Source of the DNA: Oscillospiraceae bacterium
Lineage (GTDB): Bacteria > Bacillota > Clostridia > Oscillospirales > Acutalibacteraceae
NCBI GenBank assembly: GCA_015066445.1
Contig: SVOK01000002.1
Location: 1 to 64,000, forward strand
Direction of reading: 5' to 3'
DNA: 64,000 bases
The position numbers and the translations under genes are program-made. The notes beneath the pieces are model-generated. The model ran no database searches, was not told where the DNA came from, and saw nothing but the letters and a program-made list of their open reading frames with translations. This document shows, piece by piece, positions 15,994-25,297 of the stretch (its first letter is position 1; each line of letters begins with the position of its first letter).

Positions 15994-17007
15994 TTATTCT
16001 TCGTATCCCTTAGGGTTGCCGCTTTGCCAGCGCCAAGTATCCTCGCACATTTCTTCTACACCGTATTTAGCGGTCCAGCCGAGAATATTCTTTGCCTTTT
16101 CGGCGTTAGCATAAACCTCGTCAGGGTCGCCGGGGCGACGGGGGTCGATAACATAAGGAACATCAACGCCTGTAACCTTAACGAAAGCGTCACGAAGCTG
16201 TAAAACACTGGTGCCGTTACCGGTGCCAAGGTTGAATGCTTCACAACCGAGGTTATCAAGTGCCCAGTCAATTGCTTTAACGTGACCCTGAGCTAAGTCA
16301 ACAACGTGAATATAATCACGCACGCCGGTGCCATCAACAGTATTATAATCATTACCGAAAACGTGAAGCTTTTCAAGCTTGCCAACTGCTACCTGACTAA
16401 TGTAAGGCATAAGGTTATTGGGAATACCCTTGGGGTCTTCGCCGATAAGACCTGATTTATGAGCACCGATGGGGTTGAAATAGCGGAGAAGCGCAATGCT
16501 CCACTCCTTATCGGCAACATAAAGGTCACGTAAAATTTCTTCTATGAAATATTTAGTTCTGCCATAAGGGTTGATAGCGCCTAAAGGCATACCCTCTACA
16601 AGAGGCATTTCGGTTGCAACACCGTAAACTGTGGCAGAAGAAGAGAAAACTATCTTTTTAACGCCAAATTCATTCATAACCTCTAAAAGAGCGATGGTGC
16701 TGATAAGGTTATTATCGTAATACATAATAGGCTCTCTTACAGATTCACCAACAGCCTTAAGACCTGCAAAGTGAATTACAGCCTCAATTTTGTTCTCTGT
16801 AAAGATTTTGCGGAGCGCTTCTTTATCACGCACATCCTCTTTATAGAATTTTACTGCCTTATTTGTGATTTTTTCAACACGGTTTAAGGATTCGCTGCTG
16901 CTATTGTCAAGATTATCAATTACAACAACATCATAACCAGCATTAATCATTTCAATACAGGTATGGCTACCAATATAGCCGGCGCCACCAGTAACAAGAA
17001 TGGACAT
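15994..17007 (-). CDS. galE: UDP-glucose 4-epimerase
   Basis: GalE interconverts UDP-glucose and UDP-galactose for galactose use and envelope sugar synthesis. The 337-residue SDR protein opens with the NAD-binding VTGGAGYIGSHT (about 5-16). The catalytic Ser/Thr is in SSSATVYG (about 122-129), and the Tyr-Lys pair is in PYGRTK (about 147-152). Length is as expected. AGGAGG lies before the ATG. It is a single-gene unit on the strand opposite to its neighbours, with its own promoter and terminator. Confidence 0.94.
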   Translation of the reverse strand: MSILVTGGAGYIGSHTCIEMINAGYDVVVIDNLDNSSSESLNRVEKITNKAVKFYKEDVRDKEALRKIFTENKIEAVIHFAGLKAVGESVREPIMYYDNNLISTIALLEVMNEFGVKKIVFSSSATVYGVATEMPLVEGMPLGAINPYGRTKYFIEEILRDLYVADKEWSIALLRYFNPIGAHKSGLIGEDPKGIPNNLMPYISQVAVGKLEKLHVFGNDYNTVDGTGVRDYIHVVDLAQGHVKAIDWALDNLGCEAFNLGTGNGTSVLQLRDAFVKVTGVDVPYVIDPRRPGDPDEVYANAEKAKNILGWTAKYGVEEMCEDTWRWQSGNPKGYEE

Positions 17008-17038
17008 AAAAAATCTCCTCCAAAATTTACTACTGTTA

Positions 17039-17067
17039 ATTTTATATCATATAAGCTGTTTTGTCAA
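17039..17067 (-). promoter_or_regulatory. galE promoter
   Basis: On the minus strand TTGACA (17067-17062) and TAAAAT (17044-17039) are separated by 17 bp, about 30 bp upstream of the galE start. Confidence 0.65.
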
Positions 17068-17109
17068 GAAAAGGGGCGGCGAATTTTAAAAAATCAAGAA
17101 TTATTGCTA

Positions 17110-17138
17110 TTTACAAATAGAAATATACTTGATATAAT
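17110..17138 (+). promoter_or_regulatory. Promoter of the dnaD-dnaI-mnmG operon
   Basis: TTTACA (17110-17115) and TATAAT (17133-17138) are separated by 17 bp, just upstream of the DnaD-domain gene. Confidence 0.6.
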
Positions 17139-17167
17139 TAAAATACTAATTAAAATGGAGTAGTGTG

Positions 17168-18085
17168 ATGAATTTTTATATAAATCCAGCCTGCCTTACA
17201 TCTGCTTTTACGGTGCCTGCCGCTGTGGTGGACAACCATCTTAAATTTACAAAAGCAGAGCACCTCAAAGTTTTATTATTTGTTATGTGTAATATGATGA
17301 GCGATGTTTCCGAGCAGGCTATAGCTGAAGCTACCGATTTAAGTGAATATGATGTAAATGAAGCTTTACTTTATTGGGCAGATGCAGGAATACTTTGCCC
17401 CAAGCAAAATGCGGTGACAGCAGCGCCTAAAAAAGAAAAGGAAAAAGTGGTTGCAAAATCCGAAAAGCCTACCCGTGCAGATGTTGCAAAGAGAGGTAAC
17501 GAGGACCCGAAAATCCGTTATTTACTGCGTGAGACACAGTTAAAGCTTGGAAGAAACCTTAAAAGTAATGAAACCAACACTTTAGTCTGGCTTTATGATG
17601 ACCAGGGACTTGATGTATCGCTGATACTGCTTATAATTCAGTATGCTGTGGCGCATAAAAAGGCAAATATACGGTTTATTGAGTCGACAGCGGTTGACTG
17701 GATAGACAAGGGAATTGATAACATAATAGATGCAGATGCTGAGCTCAGGCGAATGGCAACAGGCGAGCAGGCGTGGGGAATTGTCTCATCGGCATTTGGA
17801 TTAGAGCGCAGAAAACCCAGCAAAAAGGAAACAGAACATTCTGTTTTATGGGTTGAGGAATGGAAGCTTTCCCGTGAGATGCTTATTGCCGCTTACGAGG
17901 AATGTGTTAATCATAAATCAAAATTTTCTTTCCCTTATGTTGCGAAAATATTGGAAAACTGGCACGAAAAGGGTTACAGCCGACCTGAGGATATAGAAAG
18001 CAAGCCAAAGACGGCAGAAAACAAAAATGATATTGCAGCTTATGACCTTGATTTGTTTGAAAAAATGATAAGCTCAAAGGAATAG
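17168..18085 (+). CDS. DnaD-domain replication protein
   Basis: This 305-residue protein has an N-terminal winged-helix-like region (about 1-85) and two C-terminal DnaD/DnaB_2-type helical domains (about 125-200 and 225-280). The second ends in FPYVAKILENWHEKGY, the hallmark YxxxILxxWxxxG of this domain. In Firmicutes such proteins act with DnaA and DnaI in helicase loading. The frame has a GTG at 17165 immediately before the ATG at 17168; GGAG at 17157-17160 favours the ATG with a 7-nt spacer. It lies 6 bp before a DnaI-like loader, which supports a primosomal role. Confidence 0.88.
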   Translation: MNFYINPACLTSAFTVPAAVVDNHLKFTKAEHLKVLLFVMCNMMSDVSEQAIAEATDLSEYDVNEALLYWADAGILCPKQNAVTAAPKKEKEKVVAKSEKPTRADVAKRGNEDPKIRYLLRETQLKLGRNLKSNETNTLVWLYDDQGLDVSLILLIIQYAVAHKKANIRFIESTAVDWIDKGIDNIIDADAELRRMATGEQAWGIVSSAFGLERRKPSKKETEHSVLWVEEWKLSREMLIAAYEECVNHKSKFSFPYVAKILENWHEKGYSRPEDIESKPKTAENKNDIAAYDLDLFEKMISSKE

Positions 18086-18091
18086 TGAAAT

Positions 18092-19054
18092 ATGATTACA
18101 AAAGAAGCTACATACAAAAAAGCCTTTGAAAACAAGGCGCAAAGACTTAAAGCTAAAACACAGAAAAGAGAAGCGGTTTTAAAGGCGGCTTATTTAGCAG
18201 AGCCGAGGCTTTCGGAAATTGACCAAAAGCTTTCAAATATCGGCTCGACTATTGCTATAACCGCTCTTTCGGGTAACAGCGATAAGCTTGAGGCTTTAAA
18301 AAAGCAATCTGTTGCGCTGACAGCCGAAAAAACCGCTTTACTCAAAAAGATGGGTGTGCCTGATATAGAATACGAATGTGAAAAGTGTTCTGACACTGGC
18401 TTTATTTCAGGCAAGATTTGTGACTGCATAAAGCGTGAAGCCGCTTTTGTTATGATTACCGAGCTTTCCCGTGAAATGCCCTTAGGAGAAAGCAAATTTG
18501 AAAGCTTTGATTTGAAATATTATCCCGATAAAACTGATGAAAACGGCGAAAATCCACGTAGAAGAATGACCTCGGTTTTAAAGCTTTGCCGTGAATATGT
18601 GATAAACTTTGACCCTAACAGTTCAAAGAATTTACTGTTTATGGGAAGTGCAGGGCTTGGCAAAACCCACCTTACATTGGCTATTGTTTCGGGGGTTATT
18701 GAAAAAGGCTTTTTGCCGGTTTATGGCTCGGCAGAAAATCTGTTTTCACGCATTGAGGCAGAAAAGTTTTCGGGTGAAGGCAAGGGCACTTATGAAGCTA
18801 TGCTAAACTGCGACCTTCTTGTTATTGACGATTTGGGAGCTGAAATGGCAACTGCTTTTACAAAGTCTGCGCTATACAATTTAGTTAATACCAGAATACT
18901 AACCCGAAAGCCAACCATTATTAATACTAATCTATCTCTTAAAGAGATAGAAACCAAATATTCCGCAAGAATATCTTCCCGTTTTATAGGCGAATATGAA
19001 TGGAATAAGTTTTTGGGTGTTGACATTCGTCAGCAAAAATTGTTGAAAAAGTAA
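18092..19054 (+). CDS. dnaI: DnaI/DnaC-like helicase loader ATPase
   Basis: This 320-residue AAA+ ATPase likely loads the replicative helicase. An N-terminal helical region (1-90) is followed by a zinc-type cluster (C96, C99, C110, C112 in CEKCSDTGF and CDCIK). Walker A is GSAGLGKTH (about 185-193), Walker B is LLVIDDLGAE (about 246), and the sensor region contains NLSLKEIETKYSARISSR. The Cys cluster matches Gram-positive DnaI proteins. It lies directly after a DnaD-family gene, so both appear to work in one primosome step. I use dnaI for the functional class; sequence cannot separate it from DnaC-like paralogues. Confidence 0.85.
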   Translation: MITKEATYKKAFENKAQRLKAKTQKREAVLKAAYLAEPRLSEIDQKLSNIGSTIAITALSGNSDKLEALKKQSVALTAEKTALLKKMGVPDIEYECEKCSDTGFISGKICDCIKREAAFVMITELSREMPLGESKFESFDLKYYPDKTDENGENPRRRMTSVLKLCREYVINFDPNSSKNLLFMGSAGLGKTHLTLAIVSGVIEKGFLPVYGSAENLFSRIEAEKFSGEGKGTYEAMLNCDLLVIDDLGAEMATAFTKSALYNLVNTRILTRKPTIINTNLSLKEIETKYSARISSRFIGEYEWNKFLGVDIRQQKLLKK

Positions 19055-19068
19055 TTGAGGCGATATTT

Positions 19069-20937
19069 TTGTCAATTAAAAGTTATGATGCGGGCTGCTA
19101 TGATGTAGCTGTAATAGGCGGCGGTCACGCAGGAATAGAGGCGGCGCTGGCTTCGGCAAGGCTTGGTTGTAAAACTGTTATGTTTACAGTAACACTTGAC
19201 TGGATAGGTAATATGCCCTGCAACCCATCAATTGGCGGTACTGCAAAGGGTCATTTAGTGCGTGAGCTTGACGCCCTCGGCGGCGAAATGGGTAAAGCGG
19301 CGGATAAACACACATTGCAAAGCCGTATGCTGAACCTTGGAAAAGGTCCTGCTGTTCACTCTTTGAGAGCACAGATAGACCGCAGGGCTTACAGTGAATA
19401 TATGAAGCACACAGTTGAGCTTCAAAAAGGGCTTGATGTTAAACAGTGCGAAATTACCGATGTTTATAAAGACGGTGATAATTGGCATTGTGTATCCCTT
19501 TTGGGAGCTGATTTTACCGCAAAGGCGGTTATTATTGCAACAGGAACCTTTTTGGGTGGTAGAATTTATGTGGGAGAAGTGAATTACGCCTCGGGACCTG
19601 ACGGCAGCTTCCCTGCAACGGCGCTTTCAGAGTCGCTTAAGAAATTGGGTATTCCGTTAAGGCGATTCAAGACAGGAACTCCTGCAAGAGTTGCACGGGA
19701 CAGTATTGATTTTTCCGGACTTGAGGTGCAACCGGGTGACGAGCACACCGTACCTTTCAGCTTTTCTACCAAGCAAGACCCTCAGAACAAGGTAGTTTGC
19801 CACATATCCTACACAAATGATGAAACCAAGCGAGTGATACTCGAAAATATTGACCGTTCACCGCTTTATGCAGGTGAAATTGAGGGCGTTGGTCCACGGT
19901 ATTGCCCAAGTATTGAGGATAAAATAGTTCGTTTTGCGGATAAAAAGAGACATCAGTTTTTTATTGAGCCTTGCGGAGAAAACACAGAAGAGATGTATTT
20001 GCAAGGACTTTCGTCCTCACTGCCGGAGGAAGTGCAGATAGAGCTTTATAAAACTATTGACTGCCTGAAAGATATTAAAATTATGCGCAACGCCTATGCT
20101 ATTGAATATGACTGTGTTGACCCTTTGTTTTTAAAGGCAACGCTTGAAATGAAAGAGCTTGATGGGCTTTACGGCGCGGGTCAGTTCAATGGCTCATCGG
20201 GTTATGAGGAGGCGGCAGCGCAGGGACTTATTGCAGGCATTAATGCGGCGCTTAAAATTAAAGGTGAGGAGCCGCTTGTGCTCTCCAGAGCATCGTCATA
20301 TATAGGAACTCTTATTGATGACCTTGTTACAAAAGGCTGTATGGACCCATACAGAATGATGACCTCACGAAGTGAATACCGATTACTTCTGCGTCAGGAT
20401 AACGCCGATGAGAGACTTATGCCGATAGGCTATAAGATAGGTCTTGTGAGCGAAGAAGCTTATAATGATTTTCGTTTAAGGTGCAGTCTTAAAGAGCAGG
20501 AAATTGAGCGTGTTAAATCCACCTTTTTAGGTCCTAATGAGGAGTTAAACCGCCTTTTAGAGGAAAAGGGCACAGCCCAAATGACTACCGGTATGCGCCT
20601 TTCGGACCTTATCAAGAGACCGCAACTGGGCTATGACATGTTAGCACCTTTTGACAAGGAGCGCCCCGAGCTTCCCTATTCTGTGAGAGAAAAGGTGGAG
20701 GTTGAAATTAAGTATGAGGGTTATATCACCCGACAGCAGGCGCAGGTAAACGAAATGCTGAGGCTTGAAAGCCGACAGATACCTCAGGATATTAATTATG
20801 ACAGCATTAAGGGACTCCGCCTTGAAGCTATAGAAAAGCTTAAAAAAATAAAGCCCGCCAATATAGGTCAGGCTTCGAGAATTTCGGGCGTTAGCCCTGC
20901 CGATGTTTCGGTATTACTGATTTATTTATCAAAATAA
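19069..20937 (+). CDS. mnmG: tRNA uridine-5-carboxymethylaminomethyl modification enzyme MnmG
   Basis: MnmG (GidA), with MnmE, adds the (carboxymethyl)aminomethyl group to wobble uridine of several tRNAs using FAD. The 622-residue protein has the FAD-binding GGGHAGIEAA (about 17-26), WIGNMPCNPSIGGTAKGH (about 45-62), the family block PSIEDKIVRF (about 284) and GAGQFNGSSGYEEAAAQG (about 368). The start is a TTG with GAGG 8 nt upstream; no in-frame ATG precedes the FAD motif. In many Firmicutes this gene lies left of dnaA next to mnmE and parAB. Here it is 15 kb to the right. Confidence 0.95.
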   Translation: MSIKSYDAGCYDVAVIGGGHAGIEAALASARLGCKTVMFTVTLDWIGNMPCNPSIGGTAKGHLVRELDALGGEMGKAADKHTLQSRMLNLGKGPAVHSLRAQIDRRAYSEYMKHTVELQKGLDVKQCEITDVYKDGDNWHCVSLLGADFTAKAVIIATGTFLGGRIYVGEVNYASGPDGSFPATALSESLKKLGIPLRRFKTGTPARVARDSIDFSGLEVQPGDEHTVPFSFSTKQDPQNKVVCHISYTNDETKRVILENIDRSPLYAGEIEGVGPRYCPSIEDKIVRFADKKRHQFFIEPCGENTEEMYLQGLSSSLPEEVQIELYKTIDCLKDIKIMRNAYAIEYDCVDPLFLKATLEMKELDGLYGAGQFNGSSGYEEAAAQGLIAGINAALKIKGEEPLVLSRASSYIGTLIDDLVTKGCMDPYRMMTSRSEYRLLLRQDNADERLMPIGYKIGLVSEEAYNDFRLRCSLKEQEIERVKSTFLGPNEELNRLLEEKGTAQMTTGMRLSDLIKRPQLGYDMLAPFDKERPELPYSVREKVEVEIKYEGYITRQQAQVNEMLRLESRQIPQDINYDSIKGLRLEAIEKLKKIKPANIGQASRISGVSPADVSVLLIYLSK

Positions 20938-20943
20938 ATTAAA

Positions 20944-20972
20944 TTTAAGCCTTCCCATTTTGGGAAGGCTTT
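20944..20972. terminator. Bidirectional terminator
   Basis: AAGCCTTCCCA and TGGGAAGGCTT form a near-perfect stem with a 3-nt loop between the convergent mnmG and AraC-family genes. The tail on the plus strand is TATTATG. Confidence 0.65.
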
Positions 20973-20982
20973 ATTATGTGGA

Positions 20983-21864
20983 TTATTTTATTATTGACCG
21001 TTTATACTCGCTCGGGGTCATTTTTGTAATCCCCTTAAAGCATTTGCTGAAATACTGAGGAGTATCAAAGCAGAGCAAATCAGAAATTTGGGAAATATTA
21101 TATCTTTCCTCCCTGATAAGGCGCTTAGCCTCTTTGATTTTGAGAAAATTATAGTATTTTATTATTCCGTGATAATCGCAAAACAGCTTTTTAACACTGC
21201 TTTCGCTTTTGCCCACAGCCTTTGCCACGTCTTTTACTGTTATTTTGCCGTAAATATTATCCCTTAAAATATCGATTATTTCCTTGACGTCATACGGCAC
21301 ATTAACGCCGTCTATAAGATAGCTTCGGCGCATTTTTTTAGTTACAACATCGGTATTGCGGCAAAGCCTGATAAGAAATATTTCGAGCAAATTTTTTGTC
21401 ATCTGGCTGCTACCAAAAGGTGCGGTCGGAAGTTTTTTAATTTTTTGGAGAAGAGGGTTGGTTTCGTCCTCTAACTTAAAGCAGGAAAGCCCTTCCTCGA
21501 AAAGGGAGGAAAGTAAGTTTTTTTCTTCGGCGCTGAGCTTGAATATTTTACCCTCAAAATGTTTCATTGCTTTGCTTTTACATTCAAAGGTAATGATGCT
21601 AACATTAGGAGCAGTGCTGTTATTGCCTGAAAGATTATGAAATTCGTTAGGCTTGTGAAAGGTCATTTCACCGCTTTTGAGTATAAACTCGTTTTTATCT
21701 GCTGTGCATATCATCTCGCCCTTATCAATATAAATCATTTCCCAAAAATCATGGCTTTCACCGTCATAGCAGAAGTTTTTGGAAAGCTCCATATAAAAAA
21801 TGGTGATAAGCTTTTCAACGTTGAATATTTTTTCAAAGCTCAAGCGTGTAAATTTATCTCCCAT
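20983..21864 (-). CDS. AraC-family transcriptional regulator
   Basis: This 293-residue regulator has an N-terminal cupin-type sensor domain (about 20-150, with EMIYIDKGEM and FHKPNEFHNL) and a C-terminal AraC double helix-turn-helix (about 195-290). The second recognition region reads YFSKCFKGITKMTPSEYK. It is transcribed away from the PIG-L/NagB-like pair, with only about 110 bp between the start codons. It is therefore the likely regulator of that pair, sensing a sugar-derived ligand. The ligand cannot be read from sequence. Confidence 0.9.
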   Translation of the reverse strand: MGDKFTRLSFEKIFNVEKLITIFYMELSKNFCYDGESHDFWEMIYIDKGEMICTADKNEFILKSGEMTFHKPNEFHNLSGNNSTAPNVSIITFECKSKAMKHFEGKIFKLSAEEKNLLSSLFEEGLSCFKLEDETNPLLQKIKKLPTAPFGSSQMTKNLLEIFLIRLCRNTDVVTKKMRRSYLIDGVNVPYDVKEIIDILRDNIYGKITVKDVAKAVGKSESSVKKLFCDYHGIIKYYNFLKIKEAKRLIREERYNISQISDLLCFDTPQYFSKCFKGITKMTPSEYKRSIIK

Positions 21865-21972
21865 AAAAATACCTCATTACCCGAATTTATAAGTATTATA
21901 GCCGATTTTACTCTTAATTTCAATAGTAGGAATGGTATAATTAATTCAGAAATATTAAAAGGAGGTAAATTT

Positions 21973-22680
21973 ATGTATACAGTATTGGCAATTTCCTGTC
22001 ATCCTGACGATATGGAAATTAACTGCGCAGGTACTCTTTTAAGGTGCAAGGAGAGAGGAGATAGAGTGGTTGTTTGCCATGTTGCCAACGGAAATATGGG
22101 ACATATGGAAATAATGCCCGAGGAATTGGGAGCAATGCGTATTGGAGAGGCTAAGCGTTCTGGTGATTCGGTTGGTTTTGAAACTGTTACCTGTGATGTG
22201 GGCGATCTTCTTGTAAGCGCTGCCAGCAAAGAACAGCACGATAAAATCGTTGAGGTTATAAGAAAATATCAGCCTGATTTTATAATAACTCACGGTCCAG
22301 ACGATTATATGGGCGACCATGTTGAGGTATCAAAGCTTGTTTTTGCGGCTTCCTTTGCGGCAAGTGTGCCTCATTATGAGCCACAGCTCGGAGATGCTGC
22401 TGCTGTCACCCCGATATTTTATATGGAAAATTCGGGACTTCTTAACTGCGACCCCACAGAATATGTAGATATAACCGACCATATTGAAACAAAGCTTAAA
22501 ATGTTAAGCATGCACGAAAGTCAGATAACCTGGCTTGGTGACCACGACGGTAACGATGTCCTTGAAAATACCCGTATGTTTGCCCGTGTAAGAGGTATTC
22601 AGTGCGGTGTTAAGTATGCCGAGGGCTTTAGACAATGCAATGTTGACCACAGAAATACAACAAAAAGGCTTTTGCCATAG
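21973..22680 (+). CDS. PIG-L family deacetylase
   Basis: This 235-residue protein belongs to the zinc-dependent LmbE/PIG-L N-deacetylases that remove acetyl from GlcNAc-type substrates. The metal-binding HPDD is at 10-13 and the second site lies in DYMGDH (about 111-116). The open frame extends back to 21637, but GGAGG at 21961-21965 and the canonical N-terminus MYTVLAISCHPDD fix the start at 21973. It is followed after 15 bp by a NagB-like isomerase, suggesting a deacetylate-then-isomerise route for an N-acetylated amino sugar. BshB-like bacillithiol function is an alternative but would not explain that neighbour. Confidence 0.88.
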   Translation: MYTVLAISCHPDDMEINCAGTLLRCKERGDRVVVCHVANGNMGHMEIMPEELGAMRIGEAKRSGDSVGFETVTCDVGDLLVSAASKEQHDKIVEVIRKYQPDFIITHGPDDYMGDHVEVSKLVFAASFAASVPHYEPQLGDAAAVTPIFYMENSGLLNCDPTEYVDITDHIETKLKMLSMHESQITWLGDHDGNDVLENTRMFARVRGIQCGVKYAEGFRQCNVDHRNTTKRLLP

Positions 22681-22695
22681 AAAGGAAAATAGAAA

Positions 22696-23643
22696 ATGGA
22701 TTTTAATTCAACAGTAAAAGGCTCTGCTTTAGAGGGTTTTTATCCTGCAGGCTGGGATTTTGAGAAAATTGACGCATGTATTGATGCACCTGAAAAAATC
22801 TGCGATAGACAGCAGTTCTGGAATGACGGTTTTACACCCGTAAAGTGCGACAGTCTCGGTGAGTTCGAAACCTATATGGGACACGAGATTGCAATGCAGA
22901 TTAAAAAAGCACACGAAAGAAATGAGAAAATTGCATTTATTTTGCCTGTAGGCCCTATGGGTATGTATAAATGGGTGGTTTATTTCATTAAAGAGTGGGG
23001 TATATCTTGCGATCATGTTTATACCTTTAATATGGACGAATGGGCAGACGGCGAGGGTAACACCTTAGCTCCCGATAATCACGGTTCTTTCCAGTATGCA
23101 ATGGAGCAGGCTCTCTTTAATCCATTAGGCGAGCTTACTGTACCCAAAAACCAGAGAAATTTTGCAACAAAGGATAATCTTCCTACATATCCTGCAAAAA
23201 TTGATGCTTTAAAGGCAGAGGGCGCAAAGCTTGTTTTAGTTTACGGTATAGGCAGAATGTGCCACATAGCTTTCTGGGAGCCTACTTTTGCGGCAGATTA
23301 TGCGACTGCAGAAGAATGGGAAGCAGCGCCCTACAGAATAGGCGCTAAAATTCACCCCTTGACCGTTGAGCAAAACGCACTTACGAGCTTCAAATCAAGA
23401 ACTCCGTTAGTGCCTTGCAGAGCTAATACTATAGGCCCAGGTCTTTTCTTAAAGGCTGACTATGCAATAGGCGGTGCAGACGGCACACTCGGCAGAGGTA
23501 TGCAGTGGCAGGGACTTTCTCTTTGGATGACCTTGCGCCACGGTAAAACTCCTTGGATTACTTCTTCTTATATTCCAACTCTTGCAGGCAGACTTTTCTT
23601 CTTGAAAGAATTAGCCGGTCCGTTAGAGGCAGAGTGCAACTAA
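22696..23643 (+). CDS. Glucosamine-6-phosphate deaminase-like (NagB superfamily) protein
   Basis: This 315-residue protein of the NagB/sugar isomerase superfamily has the segment [10 protein letters not shown] (about 111-120), matching the NagB FNMDEY region. It also has [13 protein letters not shown] (about 187), corresponding to the GxGxxGHIAFNEP active-site block of NagB. Changes within that block (Cys for Gly, Trp for Asn) and the longer length show that it is not classic NagB. It is probably a divergent isomerase/deaminase acting after the PIG-L deacetylase. AAAGGAAAA precedes the ATG. It ends only 5 bp from the convergent flippase gene. Confidence 0.78.
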   Translation: MDFNSTVKGSALEGFYPAGWDFEKIDACIDAPEKICDRQQFWNDGFTPVKCDSLGEFETYMGHEIAMQIKKAHERNEKIAFILPVGPMGMYKWVVYFIKEWGISCDHVYTFNMDEWADGEGNTLAPDNHGSFQYAMEQALFNPLGELTVPKNQRNFATKDNLPTYPAKIDALKAEGAKLVLVYGIGRMCHIAFWEPTFAADYATAEEWEAAPYRIGAKIHPLTVEQNALTSFKSRTPLVPCRANTIGPGLFLKADYAIGGADGTLGRGMQWQGLSLWMTLRHGKTPWITSSYIPTLAGRLFFLKELAGPLEAECN

Positions 23644-23648
23644 ATTTA

Positions 23649-25172
23649 TTATTTAATAATATTTTTAATTTCATCAAATGTTACTGTTCCAAAAAGTAAT
23701 AACAGTAACAAATAAGAAGATATAGATATGGCACACAAAAGTATTATGTAAACCAAATTGCTGTTTATGGCAAAAATATTAAGAAGCGTGCTTGAAAGCA
23801 AGGCAACGGTTAAAGCTGAAACGAGAGGTATGATTATTTCTCCCAAAAGCTCTAACCTTGCCTTGCTTATTTTTATTAGTCTTGTAATATGCAAAAGGCA
23901 GGTAAAAAGATTTGAAAAATACATAATAATTATAAAACCGTTAAGACCCATAAAAGGCAAAAGGGCTATAACTAGCACAATTCTTAATGAAGAATCGGAA
24001 AGAGCGGTAAAAAAGGTGTAATTTTGCTGGTCGAGCCCTTTTAAAATGCCGTCGGAAATGCTGTCAAGATACATAAGCGGTACTATGGGCGAAAGCACCT
24101 TTAACAAATAGCCCACAGAGGGGTCTTTATAAATAAGAATTCCGATTTTATCCCCTGCGGTATAAAAAATTGCTGCAAAAATAAAGGCAATGACCGCTGT
24201 CAACTTTAAAATTTTTTCGGTGGTTGATTTCACTATCTGTGTGTGTTTTCGTGCTGCCGCTTCGCTCATTTCGGGTATCAAGAGGGTTGAAACTGAATTA
24301 AGCACCGCAGAGGGGAAAAAGAGTATCGGCAAAGCCATACCTTTTATCATACCAAACTGAGAAAGTGCATTATCTGTGCTCGGTTTATACTTTGCAAGGC
24401 TTTGAGGGACTAAAATATTCTCCCCTGTTCTGAGAGCAGTATTAAGATACCTCCCCGAGGTTATAGGCAGGGCAATATCTGTAATTTTTTTAACAATTTT
24501 ATAGGGCGGTCGGCTTCTGCCTGAAAGAGAAGACAGCTTATTGCGGTCAAAAGCGAAGGTGAGAGCTAATAAAAGACAGCCTGCAAGCTCTGAAATAACA
24601 TCTCCGAGCATTACCGCCGCACAGCAAACAGCAATACCCTTTTTGACAAAGGCTTTAACAAGGAAAACAACCAAGAAAATTCTTATTGCCTGTTCGGTAA
24701 GCTGAGACACTGCTCCGGGGGAAGCTTTTCTGCGGGCTATAAAATATCCCTTTAGGCATGAGGTTATGCCCATAAAGGGCAAGGAAAATGGCAAAACCTT
24801 AAGAGCTGATGCTGCTCTGACATCTTTTAAGAGGTTGCTTGCTATAAATTCCGCACCGAAATAAACAATTGCTAACGAAATCAATGCTATTATAAGAGTT
24901 ATTTCTATACTGCGCTTTAAAATTTTAAGCGTGCCTTTTTTACTGCCAAGCGCCAATTCTTCAGCAACAAGGCGAGTCACGGCGGTGCTTATTCCTGAGG
25001 AAGCAAAGGTTGATACCAACATATACACGCTGAAAACAAGCTGATAAAGACCGATACCCTCACTACCGATAAGTGCGGCAAGCCAAACCTTGAAAATTAT
25101 GCCTGCAAATCTTAAAATTAAAGAAGATGCGGTCAATATTGCCGCATTTTTAATAAAAACTGTTTTTTTCAC
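23649..25172 (-). CDS. SpoVB/MurJ-type oligosaccharide flippase
   Basis: This is a 507-residue polytopic protein with about 14 membrane segments from the MOP superfamily (SpoVB, MurJ, Wzx). The N-terminus (AAILTASSLILRFAGIIFKV, EGIGLYQLVFSVYMLVS) is the SpoVB-type pattern. Members translocate lipid-linked precursors; SpoVB is needed for spore cortex. SpoVB is favoured because of the spore-forming background, but a vegetative lipid II flippase role is possible. It sits on the minus strand, tail to tail with the NagB-like gene with almost no gap and no visible terminator between. Confidence 0.85.
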   Translation of the reverse strand: MKKTVFIKNAAILTASSLILRFAGIIFKVWLAALIGSEGIGLYQLVFSVYMLVSTFASSGISTAVTRLVAEELALGSKKGTLKILKRSIEITLIIALISLAIVYFGAEFIASNLLKDVRAASALKVLPFSLPFMGITSCLKGYFIARRKASPGAVSQLTEQAIRIFLVVFLVKAFVKKGIAVCCAAVMLGDVISELAGCLLLALTFAFDRNKLSSLSGRSRPPYKIVKKITDIALPITSGRYLNTALRTGENILVPQSLAKYKPSTDNALSQFGMIKGMALPILFFPSAVLNSVSTLLIPEMSEAAARKHTQIVKSTTEKILKLTAVIAFIFAAIFYTAGDKIGILIYKDPSVGYLLKVLSPIVPLMYLDSISDGILKGLDQQNYTFFTALSDSSLRIVLVIALLPFMGLNGFIIIMYFSNLFTCLLHITRLIKISKARLELLGEIIIPLVSALTVALLSSTLLNIFAINSNLVYIILLCAISISSYLLLLLLFGTVTFDEIKNIIK

Positions 25173-25235
25173 GCTTTACACTCACTCTGCATTAATCTTA
25201 TTTAATACTATGTTGCGGTCAGGCTTTAAAATCAC

Positions 25236-25264
25236 TTGAAAAGTGACGGATTTTTTGGTATCAT
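25236..25264 (+). promoter_or_regulatory. Promoter of rarA
   Basis: TTGAAA (25236-25241) and TATCAT (25259-25264) are 17 bp apart, about 33 bp before the GTG start of rarA. Confidence 0.5.
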
Positions 25265-25297
25265 AAAGAAAAGTATATCTATAAAGGCGGTGGGAAT

